DNA from: Pseudomonas fluorescens
Lineage (GTDB): Bacteria > Pseudomonadota > Gammaproteobacteria > Pseudomonadales > Pseudomonadaceae
Direction: 5' to 3'
Length of the DNA: 47,125 nt
Assembly: GCF_902497625.1 (NCBI RefSeq)
Contig: NZ_CABVGX010000046.1
Span: 1-47,125 of the forward strand
This document shows positions 25,864 through 34,309 of this stretch, one piece after another (position 1 is the first letter of the stretch; each line of letters opens with the position of its first letter). The notes under the pieces were generated by a model. It had not been told where the DNA came from, ran no database searches, and saw only the letters and a list, made by a program, of their open reading frames with translations. The position numbers were made by a program, and so were the translations under genes.

Positions 25864-26499
25864 ATGTTGACCATCGCACTGTCCAAGGGCCGCATCCTTG
25901 ACGACACCCTGCCGCTTCTGGCTGAAGCGGGCATCGTGCCGACCGAGAATCCGGACAAGAGCCGCAAGCTGATCATTCCTACGACCCAGGACGACGTACG
26001 CCTGCTGATCGTGCGCGCCACCGATGTGCCGACCTACGTCGAGCATGGGGCCGCTGACCTGGGCGTCGCCGGTAAGGACGTGTTGATGGAATACGGCGGC
26101 CAGGGCCTGTACGAGCCGCTGGACCTGCGTATTGCCCTGTGCAAGCTGATGACCGCTGGCCGTGTCGGTGATGTCGAGCCCAAGGGCCGGCTGCGCGTGG
26201 CCACCAAGTTCGTCAACGTTGCCAAGCGCTATTACGCTGAACAGGGCCGTCAGGTCGACATCATCAAACTGTATGGATCGATGGAGCTGGCGCCGTTGAT
26301 CGGTCTGGCCGACAAGATCATCGACGTGGTCGACACCGGCAATACCTTGCGTGCCAATGGCCTGGAACCCCAGGACTTTATCGCCGACATCAGCTCCCGC
26401 CTGATCGTCAACAAAGCTTCGATGAAAATGCAGCACGCCCGTATCCAGGCGTTGATCGACACCCTGCGCAAGGCAGTGGAGTCTCGACACCGCGGCTGA
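25864..26499 (+). CDS. hisG: ATP phosphoribosyltransferase, short form
   Basis: 211 residues, the short HisG that lacks the C-terminal ACT-like regulatory domain. 'LTIALSKGRILDDTLPLL' at the N-terminus and 'VDTGNTLRANGL' (about 156-167) bind PRPP. It starts histidine synthesis by joining ATP and PRPP. Short HisG needs HisZ as regulatory partner, which is not in this window. A terminator follows 52 bases later. Confidence 0.97.
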   Translation: MLTIALSKGRILDDTLPLLAEAGIVPTENPDKSRKLIIPTTQDDVRLLIVRATDVPTYVEHGAADLGVAGKDVLMEYGGQGLYEPLDLRIALCKLMTAGRVGDVEPKGRLRVATKFVNVAKRYYAEQGRQVDIIKLYGSMELAPLIGLADKIIDVVDTGNTLRANGLEPQDFIADISSRLIVNKASMKMQHARIQALIDTLRKAVESRHRG

Positions 26500-26551
26500 T
26501 TCACCTGCGCGACTTCGAGTCGCGCCGTCTATCCGCCTCATAGCCAGAATT

Positions 26552-26600
26552 CTCAGGTGCCCAAGCGGATCGAATGTTAGCTTCGGGCGCCTGAGTTTTT
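26552..26600 (+). terminator. Rho-independent terminator between hisG and hisD
   Basis: CTCAGGTGCCCAAGC (26552-26566) pairs with GCTTCGGGCGCCTGAG (26580-26595) with one wobble and one bulge, followed by TTTTT. It should partly uncouple hisG from hisD-hisC, or act as an attenuator. Confidence 0.85.
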
Positions 26601-26623
26601 GCCATTCCTATGAGGCTCTCGCT

Positions 26624-27949
26624 ATGACCGCACCGACTGCAATTCGCCGACTCAACGCTGCTGACCCGGATTTCGCCCATCATCTGGATCATCTGTTGAG
26701 CTGGGAAAGCGTGTCTGACGACTCGGTCAACCAGCGAGTGCTGGACATCATCAAGGCCGTGCGCGAGCGCGGTGATGCGGCGCTGGTGGACTACACCCGG
26801 CAGTTCGACGGGCTGGACGTGGCCTCCATGGCCGACTTGATCCTGCCGCGCGAGCGCCTGGAACTGGCACTTACGCGAATCACCGTACCGCAGCGCGAAG
26901 CCCTGGAAAAAGCCGCAGCGCGGGTGCGTAGCTATCACGAAAAACAGAAGCAGGACTCCTGGAGCTACACCGAGGCCGACGGCACGGTGCTGGGCCAGAA
27001 GGTCACGCCGCTGGATCGCGCCGGCCTCTATGTGCCCGGCGGTAAAGCGTCGTACCCGTCTTCGGTACTGATGAACGCGATTCCGGCGAAGGTTGCCGGG
27101 GTGACCGAAGTGGTCATGGTCGTTCCGACGCCGCGCGGAGAACTCAATGAACTGGTGCTCGCCGCCGCGTGCATTGCCGGTGTCGACCGCGTGTTCACCA
27201 TTGGTGGCGCGCAAGCGGTCGCCGCGCTGGCTTACGGTACCGAAAGCGTGCCGAAGGTGGACAAAGTGGTCGGGCCGGGGAACATCTATGTCGCCACTGC
27301 CAAGCGCCACGTGTTCGGCCAGGTCGGCATCGACATGATTGCCGGCCCGTCGGAGATTCTGGTGGTGTGTGATGGTCACACCGATCCGGACTGGATCGCC
27401 ATGGACCTGTTTTCCCAGGCCGAACACGACGAAGACGCTCAGGCGATTCTGGTCAGCCCGGATGCCGAGTTCCTCGATAAGGTCGCGGCGAGCATCGCCA
27501 AGCTGCTGCCGACTATGGAGCGCGCAGAAATCATCGAAAACTCGATCAATGGCCGTGGCGCATTGATCCTGGTTCGCGACATGGAACAAGCCATCGAAGT
27601 GGCCAACCGTATCGCGCCTGAGCACCTGGAGTTGTCAGTCGCAGATCCGCAAGCCTGGTTGCCGCAGATTCGCCATGCCGGGGCGATCTTCATGGGCCGT
27701 CACACTTCCGAAGCGCTGGGCGATTATTGCGCAGGGCCGAACCACGTGCTGCCGACCTCTGGCACCGCGCGCTTCTCGTCGCCACTGGGTGTGTACGATT
27801 TCCAGAAGCGCTCGTCGATCATTTTCTGCTCGGAGCAGGGCGCGTCCGAACTGGGCAAGACCGCTTCCGTGCTGGCCCGTGGCGAGTCGCTGACCGCCCA
27901 CGCCCGCAGTGCCGAATACCGCATCGTTGACGAGCAGAAGGGGAACTGA
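26624..27949 (+). CDS. hisD: Histidinol dehydrogenase
   Basis: 441 residues. NAD-binding and zinc-site motifs: 'GPSEILVVCDGHTDPDWIA' (about 242-260), 'FSQAEHDEDAQAI' and 'HTSEALGDYCAGPNHVLPT' (about 360-378). It oxidises histidinol to histidine in two NAD+-dependent steps. The hisC ATG lies two bases after its stop (TGAGCATG). Full length with no anomaly. Confidence 0.98.
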   Translation: MTAPTAIRRLNAADPDFAHHLDHLLSWESVSDDSVNQRVLDIIKAVRERGDAALVDYTRQFDGLDVASMADLILPRERLELALTRITVPQREALEKAAARVRSYHEKQKQDSWSYTEADGTVLGQKVTPLDRAGLYVPGGKASYPSSVLMNAIPAKVAGVTEVVMVVPTPRGELNELVLAAACIAGVDRVFTIGGAQAVAALAYGTESVPKVDKVVGPGNIYVATAKRHVFGQVGIDMIAGPSEILVVCDGHTDPDWIAMDLFSQAEHDEDAQAILVSPDAEFLDKVAASIAKLLPTMERAEIIENSINGRGALILVRDMEQAIEVANRIAPEHLELSVADPQAWLPQIRHAGAIFMGRHTSEALGDYCAGPNHVLPTSGTARFSSPLGVYDFQKRSSIIFCSEQGASELGKTASVLARGESLTAHARSAEYRIVDEQKGN

Positions 27950-27951
27950 GC

Positions 27952-29004
27952 ATGAGTAAATTCTGGAGCCCGTTCGTCAAGGATCTGGTGCCTTACGTGC
28001 CCGGCGAGCAGCCGAAACTGACGAAACTGGTAAAGCTCAATACCAACGAAAACCCGTATGGCCCATCTCCGAAAGCGTTGGCGGCGATGCAGACCGAGCT
28101 TAACGACAACCTGCGCCTGTACCCCGACCCGAACAGTGATGTGCTCAAGCAAGCCGTTGCCAGGTACTACGGCGTTCAGGGCAATCAGGTGTTCCTCGGC
28201 AACGGTTCGGACGAAGTCCTGGCGCACATTTTTCACGGCTTGTTGCAGCACGATAAACCCCTGTTGTTTCCGGACATCAGTTACAGCTTCTATCCGGTTT
28301 ACTGCGGGTTGTACGGCATCGATTTCGATGCGGTGCCGCTCGATGAGCAGTTTCAGATCAACCCGGCGGATTATGCCAAGCCTAACGGCGGGATTATTTT
28401 CCCCAACCCGAACGCGCCGACCGGTTGCCTGCTGGCACTGGATGCGGTCGAGCAAATCCTTAAGGCCAATACGGATTCGGTAGTCGTGGTGGACGAGGCT
28501 TACATCGATTTTGGTGGCGAGACAGCGATCAGTCTGGTCGATCGTTATCCGAATTTGCTCGTGACGCAGACGCTGTCCAAATCCCGTTCACTGGCTGGCC
28601 TAAGGGTTGGCCTGGCGGTCGGGCATCCGGATCTGATCGAGGCGCTGGAGCGGATCAAGAACAGCTTCAACTCGTATCCCCTGGATCGCATGGCCAACGT
28701 CGGCGCTGCAGCGGCGTTCGAGGATCGTGAATACTTCGACAAGACGTGTCGTCTGGTGATCGAAAACCGTGAATGGGTGATCTCACAGTTGCAGGCCAAA
28801 GGCTTTGAGGTGCTGCCTTCGGCAGCAAACTTCATTTTCGCCCGCCATCCGCAGCATGACGCAGCAGGCCTGGCGACGAAATTGCGTGAGCAGGGTGTGA
28901 TCGTCCGCCACTTCAAGCAGGAGCGGATTGCACAGTTTTTGCGGATCAGTATCGGCACGCCTGAACAAAATCAGGCGCTGATCGATGGCCTTGGCGACCT
29001 GTAA
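27952..29004 (+). CDS. hisC: Histidinol-phosphate aminotransferase
   Basis: 350 residues, class I/II PLP aminotransferase. 'LNTNENPYGPSP' (about 29-40) and Lys210 in 'TLSKSRSLAGLRVG', which binds PLP. It transfers the amino group from glutamate to imidazole-acetol phosphate. Directly coupled to hisD. In PAO1 this is hisC1, followed by algW; here a receptor module intervenes. Confidence 0.96.
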   Translation: MSKFWSPFVKDLVPYVPGEQPKLTKLVKLNTNENPYGPSPKALAAMQTELNDNLRLYPDPNSDVLKQAVARYYGVQGNQVFLGNGSDEVLAHIFHGLLQHDKPLLFPDISYSFYPVYCGLYGIDFDAVPLDEQFQINPADYAKPNGGIIFPNPNAPTGCLLALDAVEQILKANTDSVVVVDEAYIDFGGETAISLVDRYPNLLVTQTLSKSRSLAGLRVGLAVGHPDLIEALERIKNSFNSYPLDRMANVGAAAAFEDREYFDKTCRLVIENREWVISQLQAKGFEVLPSAANFIFARHPQHDAAGLATKLREQGVIVRHFKQERIAQFLRISIGTPEQNQALIDGLGDL

Positions 29005-29017
29005 GTCGCCGCTGAAA

Positions 29018-29109
29018 CTGTGGGAGCGAGTTTTCTCGCGATAGCGGTCCGGCCATTCGTTCCACTATTGACAGGGCTGGCCTCATCGCGAGCAGGCTCG
29101 CTCCCACAG
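29018..29109. repeat. REP doublet of the TGTGGGAGCGAG family
   Basis: 29018-29042 and 29085-29109 are 25-base inverted arms (CTGTGGGAGCGAG...CTCGCGAT) with mismatches only in the small inner loop. It lies between the convergent genes hisC and the DUF4198 gene. Confidence 0.9.
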
Positions 29110-29127
29110 GGTCAGTGTTGTCCAGAC

Positions 29128-29847
29128 CTATTCGTGATGCGGCTCGCCCAGAAAGGTCAACGATGTGAATAGCCCGCGGCTGTTCACATCGGCACTGTCC
29201 TTCACCGGCACTTCCACCTGCGCCGCAATCACATTCAACCCTTCATTGCGCACCAACACCTGCGCCCGGCCGTCAGCGTCCGTCTCGGTGCTGACCGTAC
29301 CCGGCGCGCTGCGGTAATCGCCGATCAACTTCACCCCAGCCATCGGTTCACCGTCCAGCAGCACCCGCACCGGCAAAGACTTGCCCGGCCCGACTGTCAG
29401 CGGGTCAACTTCCGGCAGAATCAGCAGTTTCATCTGAGCAAGTTTCGGCAACTTCGCCCCCGGTTGATAAATCGCCAGACTGTATTTGAACGTCTGAGTC
29501 GACTCAATCGCCCCCGGCACTTTGCTGCGCCCTTGGTTGATCCACTTCTTGTCGGCCGTCTGCGACCACATGCCGTTATCCAGCGCCACAGCCATCACCG
29601 CCGGAGCTTTCAATGGCTGCAGGCGGGCATGGTCAACCAGCCGCAGCACGGTCACCGGAATCATTCGGCCTGCGCTGTCATACGCCCAGGCACCGCTGAC
29701 TTTCATGGGTTTGAACGCGTTGTCTTCCGCGCCGTGGCCGTAGATCACTTCAACGTTGCCGCGGCGTTGTTCGGTCCATAAACCATGGGCCGACGCCTGG
29801 GTAGCCACCAGCAGGCCGAGCAGCGCGAAAGGTTTGAGTAGTTGCAT
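29128..29847 (-). CDS. Periplasmic DUF4198-type (NikM/GH25-like) protein
   Basis: 239 residues with a clear signal peptide (about 1-20, 'LLVATQASA' before 'HGLWTEQ'). The mature protein would begin with His, and it ends 'GEPHHE', both possible metal ligands. Two beta-rich parts: an N-terminal Cna-B or transthyretin-like fold and a C-terminal 'PVRVLLDGEPMAGVKLIG' segment with 'TDADGRAQVLV' (about 190-200), typical of DUF4198. Such proteins accompany metal transporters. It starts 12 bases after the TonB receptor stop, so it belongs to the same transcript. Function unproven; a periplasmic metal or metallophore helper is inferred. Confidence 0.75.
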   Translation of the reverse strand: MQLLKPFALLGLLVATQASAHGLWTEQRRGNVEVIYGHGAEDNAFKPMKVSGAWAYDSAGRMIPVTVLRLVDHARLQPLKAPAVMAVALDNGMWSQTADKKWINQGRSKVPGAIESTQTFKYSLAIYQPGAKLPKLAQMKLLILPEVDPLTVGPGKSLPVRVLLDGEPMAGVKLIGDYRSAPGTVSTETDADGRAQVLVRNEGLNVIAAQVEVPVKDSADVNSRGLFTSLTFLGEPHHE

Positions 29848-29859
29848 GGAGGCGTCCTT

Positions 29860-31965
29860 TTACAGATTGAGTGTCAGGCTGACAGTGAAATTGCGCGGTT
29901 CGCCGGGGTTGACCCAGTAATTGCTGTAAGCGCGCTCGAAGTATTTCTCGTCGAAAAGATTGTTCAGGTTCAGACCCACGGTGACGTTTTCGCTGGCTTT
30001 GTAATGTGCGAGCAGGTCGACGGTGTGATAGGCCGGCAGCTCGAATTCACCGCCCGATTCGCCGGAGCGATCACCCACGTAGGTGAATGCCGCGCCGACA
30101 TCCGAGCCGCGCAAGTGGCCGTCCTGAAATTCGTAAACCCCGAGCAGGCTGCCGCTGCGTTTTGCCACGCCGAGAATCCGGCTGCCGGCAGGAATAGCCT
30201 TGTCGCCCGCGGTGACTTCTGCGTCGATGTAGGCAAGGGCGCCAATCACTCGCACCGCGTCAGTCAACTGCCCGGTGACTTGCAGGTCGAAACCCTGACT
30301 GCGCGCCTTGCCCATCGCGCGGCTGGTGTCCGTGCCCGGGTCGAGCGCCAGCACGTTTTCCTTTTCGATATGAAAAGCGGCGAGGGTGCTGCTCAAGCGC
30401 TCGTCGAACAGCTCACTCTTGATCCCGACTTCATACCCCACGCCTTCTTCCGGATTGAAAGACTTGCCAGAAGCATCGAGGCCGTTATTGGGTTTGAACG
30501 AGGTGGACGCGTTGGCAAATACACCGACTTGCGGCGTCAGTTGATAGAGCAAACCGACTCGTTGCGTGAGCGCGTCGTGCGTTTGCCGAGTGCTGGCGCC
30601 ACGGGTGTGGTCGTCGATGCTCTGCTCGAAATGTTCGAAGCGCGCACCGACCATGCCGCGCAGTTTGTCGGTGAAGACAATCTGGTCCTGCAGGTTCAGC
30701 GCCTGGCTCTCGACGTGTTCCAAATAGTCGCTGCCCGATCGTGCGCCGTTCGGTTTCGGCTGGCCGTAGACCGGTCGGTAAATGTCGATCGGGTAGGTGC
30801 TGCCGGCTATGGTCGTGACCCGTTCATTTTTTCGATAGTTCTCGTATTCCGTGCCGATCAACAGTTCGTGCTGCCAACTGCCAAGCTCGAACAAGCCGCG
30901 CAATTCGAGTTGAGTGATGCTGTCGTGCCAATCGCTGTCACGCTCGCGGTAACGGCGGTTGACGGTGTGGCCGTCGGCATTCAGCGGGCGCGCTTCGGAA
31001 GCGAATCCCCAGAGTTTGCCTTCTTTGTAATGGCTGGCCAGGCGCAGTTTCCAGGCGTCGTTGAGGTGATGCTCCAGCGCCGCCTGCAGCATGTTGTTGT
31101 GGTTATCGATGTCGCCGTCATTGGGCTCGCCGAGGAACGTCGAGCGCGAGACCCCGCTCCAGGTGTTGTTCGGCGCCACGACACCGCGATCGAATGTCGA
31201 GCTGTGGCGCACGAACTCGCTTTCCACCAGCAGGTGAGTGTCCGGGTTCAGTTGCCAGCTGAAGGAGGGCGCGACGAATACCCGCTGACTGTCCACGTGA
31301 TCGCGAAAGCTGTGATTGTCCTCGACTGCCAGATTGACGCGCGACAGTACGTTGCCGTCCTCGTCCAGCGGCGTGTTGACGTCCAGCGCGGTGCGGTAAC
31401 GGTCCCAGCTGCCGGCACTGGTCTGCAGCGTCGTGAATGCGTCAGGCTGCGGTTTTTTGCTGACGATGTTTACCGTGCCGCCGGGGTCGCCTCGGCCGTA
31501 CAGGCTGGCAGCGGGGCCTTTGAGCACTTCAATGCGCTCGATGTTGGCGGCGTCCGGCGTGGTCGGGTAGCCGCGATTGGCGCTGAAACCGTCCTTGTAG
31601 AACTCGGACGTGGTGAAGCCGCGCACGCTGTATTCGTACAGGGTCAACCCGCCGAAATTGTTCTGCTTCGACACGCCGCCGGCAAATTCCAGGGCGCGCT
31701 CGACGCTGGTACTGCCCAGATCCTTGAGCACGCTGGCCGGGATCACGCTGATCGATTGCGGGATGTCGCGAATGGCGGTGTCGGTTTTGGTCGCGCTGGA
31801 CGATCGTGTCGCGCGGTAGCCCTTGACCGGGCCGGTGGGCGATTCGTAATCGGACGTGACGCTGATAGCGTCCAGTTCGAGAGGGGCGGATCCGTCGGCG
31901 AAGACCGGTTCTGCCAGCAGGCCAAGGGCGAGAGCCGCGAGTGAAGCCCTTTTTCGAGACGACAT
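29860..31965 (-). CDS. TonB-dependent outer-membrane receptor (siderophore-receptor type)
   Basis: 701 residues. Signal peptide (about 1-24, 'LLAEPVFA'), no STN signalling domain, plug domain with 'TAIRDIPQSISVIPASVLKD' (about 63-82), 'RGFTTSEFYKDG' and 'VLKGPAASLYGRGDPGGTVN' (about 146-165), then a 22-strand barrel ending 'FTVSLTLNL'. These are the marks of ferric-siderophore-like receptors. Cargo cannot be read. Start at 31965 on family grounds with only a weak GGA 11 bases ahead; a TTG at 31980 is possible. A palindrome covers the start (31964-32005). No Fur box is seen, so control by iron is not supported. Confidence 0.88.
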   Translation of the reverse strand: MSSRKRASLAALALGLLAEPVFADGSAPLELDAISVTSDYESPTGPVKGYRATRSSSATKTDTAIRDIPQSISVIPASVLKDLGSTSVERALEFAGGVSKQNNFGGLTLYEYSVRGFTTSEFYKDGFSANRGYPTTPDAANIERIEVLKGPAASLYGRGDPGGTVNIVSKKPQPDAFTTLQTSAGSWDRYRTALDVNTPLDEDGNVLSRVNLAVEDNHSFRDHVDSQRVFVAPSFSWQLNPDTHLLVESEFVRHSSTFDRGVVAPNNTWSGVSRSTFLGEPNDGDIDNHNNMLQAALEHHLNDAWKLRLASHYKEGKLWGFASEARPLNADGHTVNRRYRERDSDWHDSITQLELRGLFELGSWQHELLIGTEYENYRKNERVTTIAGSTYPIDIYRPVYGQPKPNGARSGSDYLEHVESQALNLQDQIVFTDKLRGMVGARFEHFEQSIDDHTRGASTRQTHDALTQRVGLLYQLTPQVGVFANASTSFKPNNGLDASGKSFNPEEGVGYEVGIKSELFDERLSSTLAAFHIEKENVLALDPGTDTSRAMGKARSQGFDLQVTGQLTDAVRVIGALAYIDAEVTAGDKAIPAGSRILGVAKRSGSLLGVYEFQDGHLRGSDVGAAFTYVGDRSGESGGEFELPAYHTVDLLAHYKASENVTVGLNLNNLFDEKYFERAYSNYWVNPGEPRNFTVSLTLNL

Positions 31966-32005
31966 GTTATGTTGTTCCAATAGTGATATTGAAACAATAT
32001 AACAT
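31964..32005. promoter_or_regulatory. 42-bp near-perfect palindrome over the TonB receptor start
   Basis: The outer 19 bases on each side match as reverse complements except two positions, around a 4-base centre GTGA. Each half contains TGTTATRTTGTT followed by YCAATA, and each half has its own inner inverted repeat TTGnnnCAA (for example ATATTG, three bases, CAATAT at 31988-32002). This looks like a double operator for a dimeric repressor. The outer TGTTAT resembles a Zur half-site, but the spacing is not that of a standard Zur box. Confidence 0.7.
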
Positions 32006-32040
32006 GACCGATGAGAATGTCTTGTATTAGTGCGCTGTGC

Positions 32041-33201
32041 TTACTCTTCCGGTTTTTCCTTGACGGGCGCCGGTGGTGGACGCAGGCCGATTTCAGCCGT
32101 CAGCTTGATTTCCTTGCCGTTACGCATGACCTGTAGGGTGACCTTGTCGGTTGGCTTGATCCGCGCCACCTGGTTCATCGAGCGACGACCATCGCCAGCC
32201 GGTTCACCATCAATCGCAAGGATCACATCACCCAACTGCAGGCCGGCCTTCTGCGCCGGGCCGTCACGGAAGATCCCCGCGACTACAATGCCGGGTCGTC
32301 CCGACAAACCAAACGATTCGGCCAGTTCCTGAGTCAAGGGCTGTACTTCAATGCCCAACCAGCCGCGGATCACTTGGCCGTGCTCGATGATCGACTTCAT
32401 CACTTCCATCGCCAGTTTGACCGGGATCGCAAAACCGATGCCCTGCGAACCGCCTGACTTGGAGAAGATCGCCGTGTTGATACCGGTCAGATTGCCGTTG
32501 GCATCCACCAACGCACCGCCGGAGTTGCCGGGGTTGATCGCGGCATCGGTCTGGATGAAATCTTCGTAGTTGTTCAGGCCCAACTGATTACGGCCTGTGG
32601 CACTGATGATGCCCATGGTCACAGTCTGGCCGACGCCGAACGGGTTGCCGATCGCCAGGGCAACATCGCCAATACGGATGTTGTCCGAGCGGCCAACCGT
32701 GATCGACGGCAGGTTTTTCAGATCGATCTTCAGAACGGCGAGGTCGGTTTCCGGGTCGCTGCCGATCACCCGGGCAAGGGTTTCGCGTCCGTCTTTCAGC
32801 GCAACGACGATTTGATCTGCGCCGCTGGTGACGTGGTTGTTGGTCAATAAATAACCTTCGGGACTCATGATCACGCCGGAGCCGAGGCTCGATTCCATGC
32901 GCTTCTGCTTGGGCGAGTTGTCGCCGAAGAAACGACGGAACTGCGGGTCCTCGAAAAGCGGATGATTCGGCTTGTTGATGACTTTGGTGGTGTACAGATT
33001 CACCACCGACGGCGCGGCCGTGGTCACTGCGTCGGCATAGGACACCGGACCCTGTTGCATCGTGGTGGTTTGCGGCGCTTGCTGAAGGTTGACGTCGAGG
33101 CTTGGAAGCCCGACCCACTCTGGGTAACGCTGGATAATCAACAGAGCGATAAGCACGCCGGCCAACAGCGGCCAGCCGGAAAAACGCAGCGCCTTGAGCA
33201 T
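32041..33201 (-). CDS. algW: Periplasmic serine protease AlgW (DegS-like)
   Basis: 386 residues. One N-terminal membrane helix (about 8-24), trypsin-like domain with catalytic triad His123 ('TNNHVTSG'), Asp153 ('PETDLAVL') and Ser227 ('NPGNSGGALVD'), then a single PDZ domain (about 275-370) and a Pro/Lys tail. AlgW cleaves MucA when misfolded outer-membrane proteins bind its PDZ, freeing sigma factor AlgU for envelope stress and alginate control. It is conserved near the his genes in pseudomonads. Confidence 0.95.
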   Translation of the reverse strand: MLKALRFSGWPLLAGVLIALLIIQRYPEWVGLPSLDVNLQQAPQTTTMQQGPVSYADAVTTAAPSVVNLYTTKVINKPNHPLFEDPQFRRFFGDNSPKQKRMESSLGSGVIMSPEGYLLTNNHVTSGADQIVVALKDGRETLARVIGSDPETDLAVLKIDLKNLPSITVGRSDNIRIGDVALAIGNPFGVGQTVTMGIISATGRNQLGLNNYEDFIQTDAAINPGNSGGALVDANGNLTGINTAIFSKSGGSQGIGFAIPVKLAMEVMKSIIEHGQVIRGWLGIEVQPLTQELAESFGLSGRPGIVVAGIFRDGPAQKAGLQLGDVILAIDGEPAGDGRRSMNQVARIKPTDKVTLQVMRNGKEIKLTAEIGLRPPPAPVKEKPEE

Positions 33202-33303
33202 TAAGCACGTCCTGGAAGGTTGCAGGCGGAATGAGACCGCCCATAATGTCGCGCATTATACGAGGCCGCGCGCGCCTCTGATGGGGATATTTAGGAGTCT
33301 TTT

Positions 33304-34062
33304 ATGGCCGTCGCTCTGAGCACCCTGGTCGAAGAAGCCGACCGTTACTTGAACAGTGCAAGGATTGCCGATTATTGCCCTAACGGGCTACAGGTCGAAG
33401 GCCGGCCGCAGGTGATGCGCATCGTCAGCGGTGTGACGGCGAGCCAGGCGTTGCTCGATGCCGCGGTCGAAGCGCAGGCCGATCTGGTGCTGGTGCATCA
33501 CGGTTATTTCTGGAAAGGCGAGAACCCGTGCATCACCGGCATGAAGCAGCGCCGGCTGAAGACCTTGCTCAAGCATGACATCAGCCTGCTGGCTTATCAC
33601 CTGCCGCTGGATCTGCATCCTGAAGTCGGAAACAACGTGCAGCTGGCGCGTCAGCTCGACATTACGGTCGAAGGCCCGCTCGATCCGGACAATCTGAAAG
33701 TGGTCGGCCTGGTCGGGTCGTTGAACGAACCGATGACCCCGCGGGATTTCGCCCGGCGGGTCCAGGAAGTCATGGGCCGCGAGCCATTGCTGATAGAAGG
33801 CAGCGACATGATCCGCCGAGTGGGCTGGTGCACCGGTGGCGGCCAGGGCTACATCGATCAGGCAGTGCTGGCCGGAGTCGATCTGTACCTCAGCGGCGAG
33901 GCCTCCGAGCAGACGTTTCACAGTGCGCGGGAGAACGACATCAGCTTCATCGCCGCCGGTCACCACGCCACCGAGCGTTACGGTGTGCAGGCGCTGGGTG
34001 ATTACCTTGCGCGGCGTTTTGCGCTCGAGCACATCTTCATCGATTGCCCGAATCCGATCTGA
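33304..34062 (+). CDS. Nif3-like dinuclear metal centre protein
   Basis: 252 residues of the Nif3/YbgI (NIF3) family. 'YCPNGLQVEGRPQV', 'LVHHGYFWKGE' (about 64-74), 'LLAYHLPLDLHPEVGNNVQL' (about 97-116) and 'GEASEQTFHSARE' carry the His, Asp and Glu ligands of the di-metal site, and 'GHHATERYGVQAL' completes it. The biochemical role is still unclear; some members act as GTP cyclohydrolase-like or tRNA-linked proteins. Divergent from algW with a 102-base gap. By position, PA4445 in PAO1. Confidence 0.87.
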   Translation: MAVALSTLVEEADRYLNSARIADYCPNGLQVEGRPQVMRIVSGVTASQALLDAAVEAQADLVLVHHGYFWKGENPCITGMKQRRLKTLLKHDISLLAYHLPLDLHPEVGNNVQLARQLDITVEGPLDPDNLKVVGLVGSLNEPMTPRDFARRVQEVMGREPLLIEGSDMIRRVGWCTGGGQGYIDQAVLAGVDLYLSGEASEQTFHSARENDISFIAAGHHATERYGVQALGDYLARRFALEHIFIDCPNPI

Positions 34063-34097
34063 TTCGTGCGGATATCCTCTAAACACCACAATTGAAC

Positions 34098-34187
34098 TGT
34101 GGGAGCGAGCCTGCTCGCGAAGGCTGCAACTCATTCAATATTGCGGGTGCCTGACACACCGTCATCGCGAGCAGGCTCGCTCCCACA
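34098..34187. repeat. REP doublet before cysD
   Basis: 34098-34120 and 34165-34187 are perfect 23-base reverse complements (TGTGGGAGCGAGCCTGCTCGCGA). The 44-base spacer has no gene. It lies in the 247-base gap between the Nif3-like gene and cysD, upstream of the cysD promoter region. Confidence 0.93.
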
Positions 34188-34309
34188 TGGGTATATTCAT
34201 ATACCCTTTCGATCTAGCCAGCGCCCTGATTAGAAGAGGTCGCTGTGCTAGGATTCCTCGCTCGAACACGGCCCGCTGGCCGTCCACAAGATCGTTTTCG
34301 TGAGTAGCC

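Noticed and set aside
29842..31944. 700-codon open frame on the plus strand opposite the TonB receptor gene
   Set aside because: It is an antisense shadow of GC3-rich coding; its composition shows no family motif and the receptor on the other strand is unambiguous.
31966..32040. Fur box before the TonB receptor
   Set aside because: Looked for GATAATGATAATCATTATC-like hexamers; the palindrome there does not fit.
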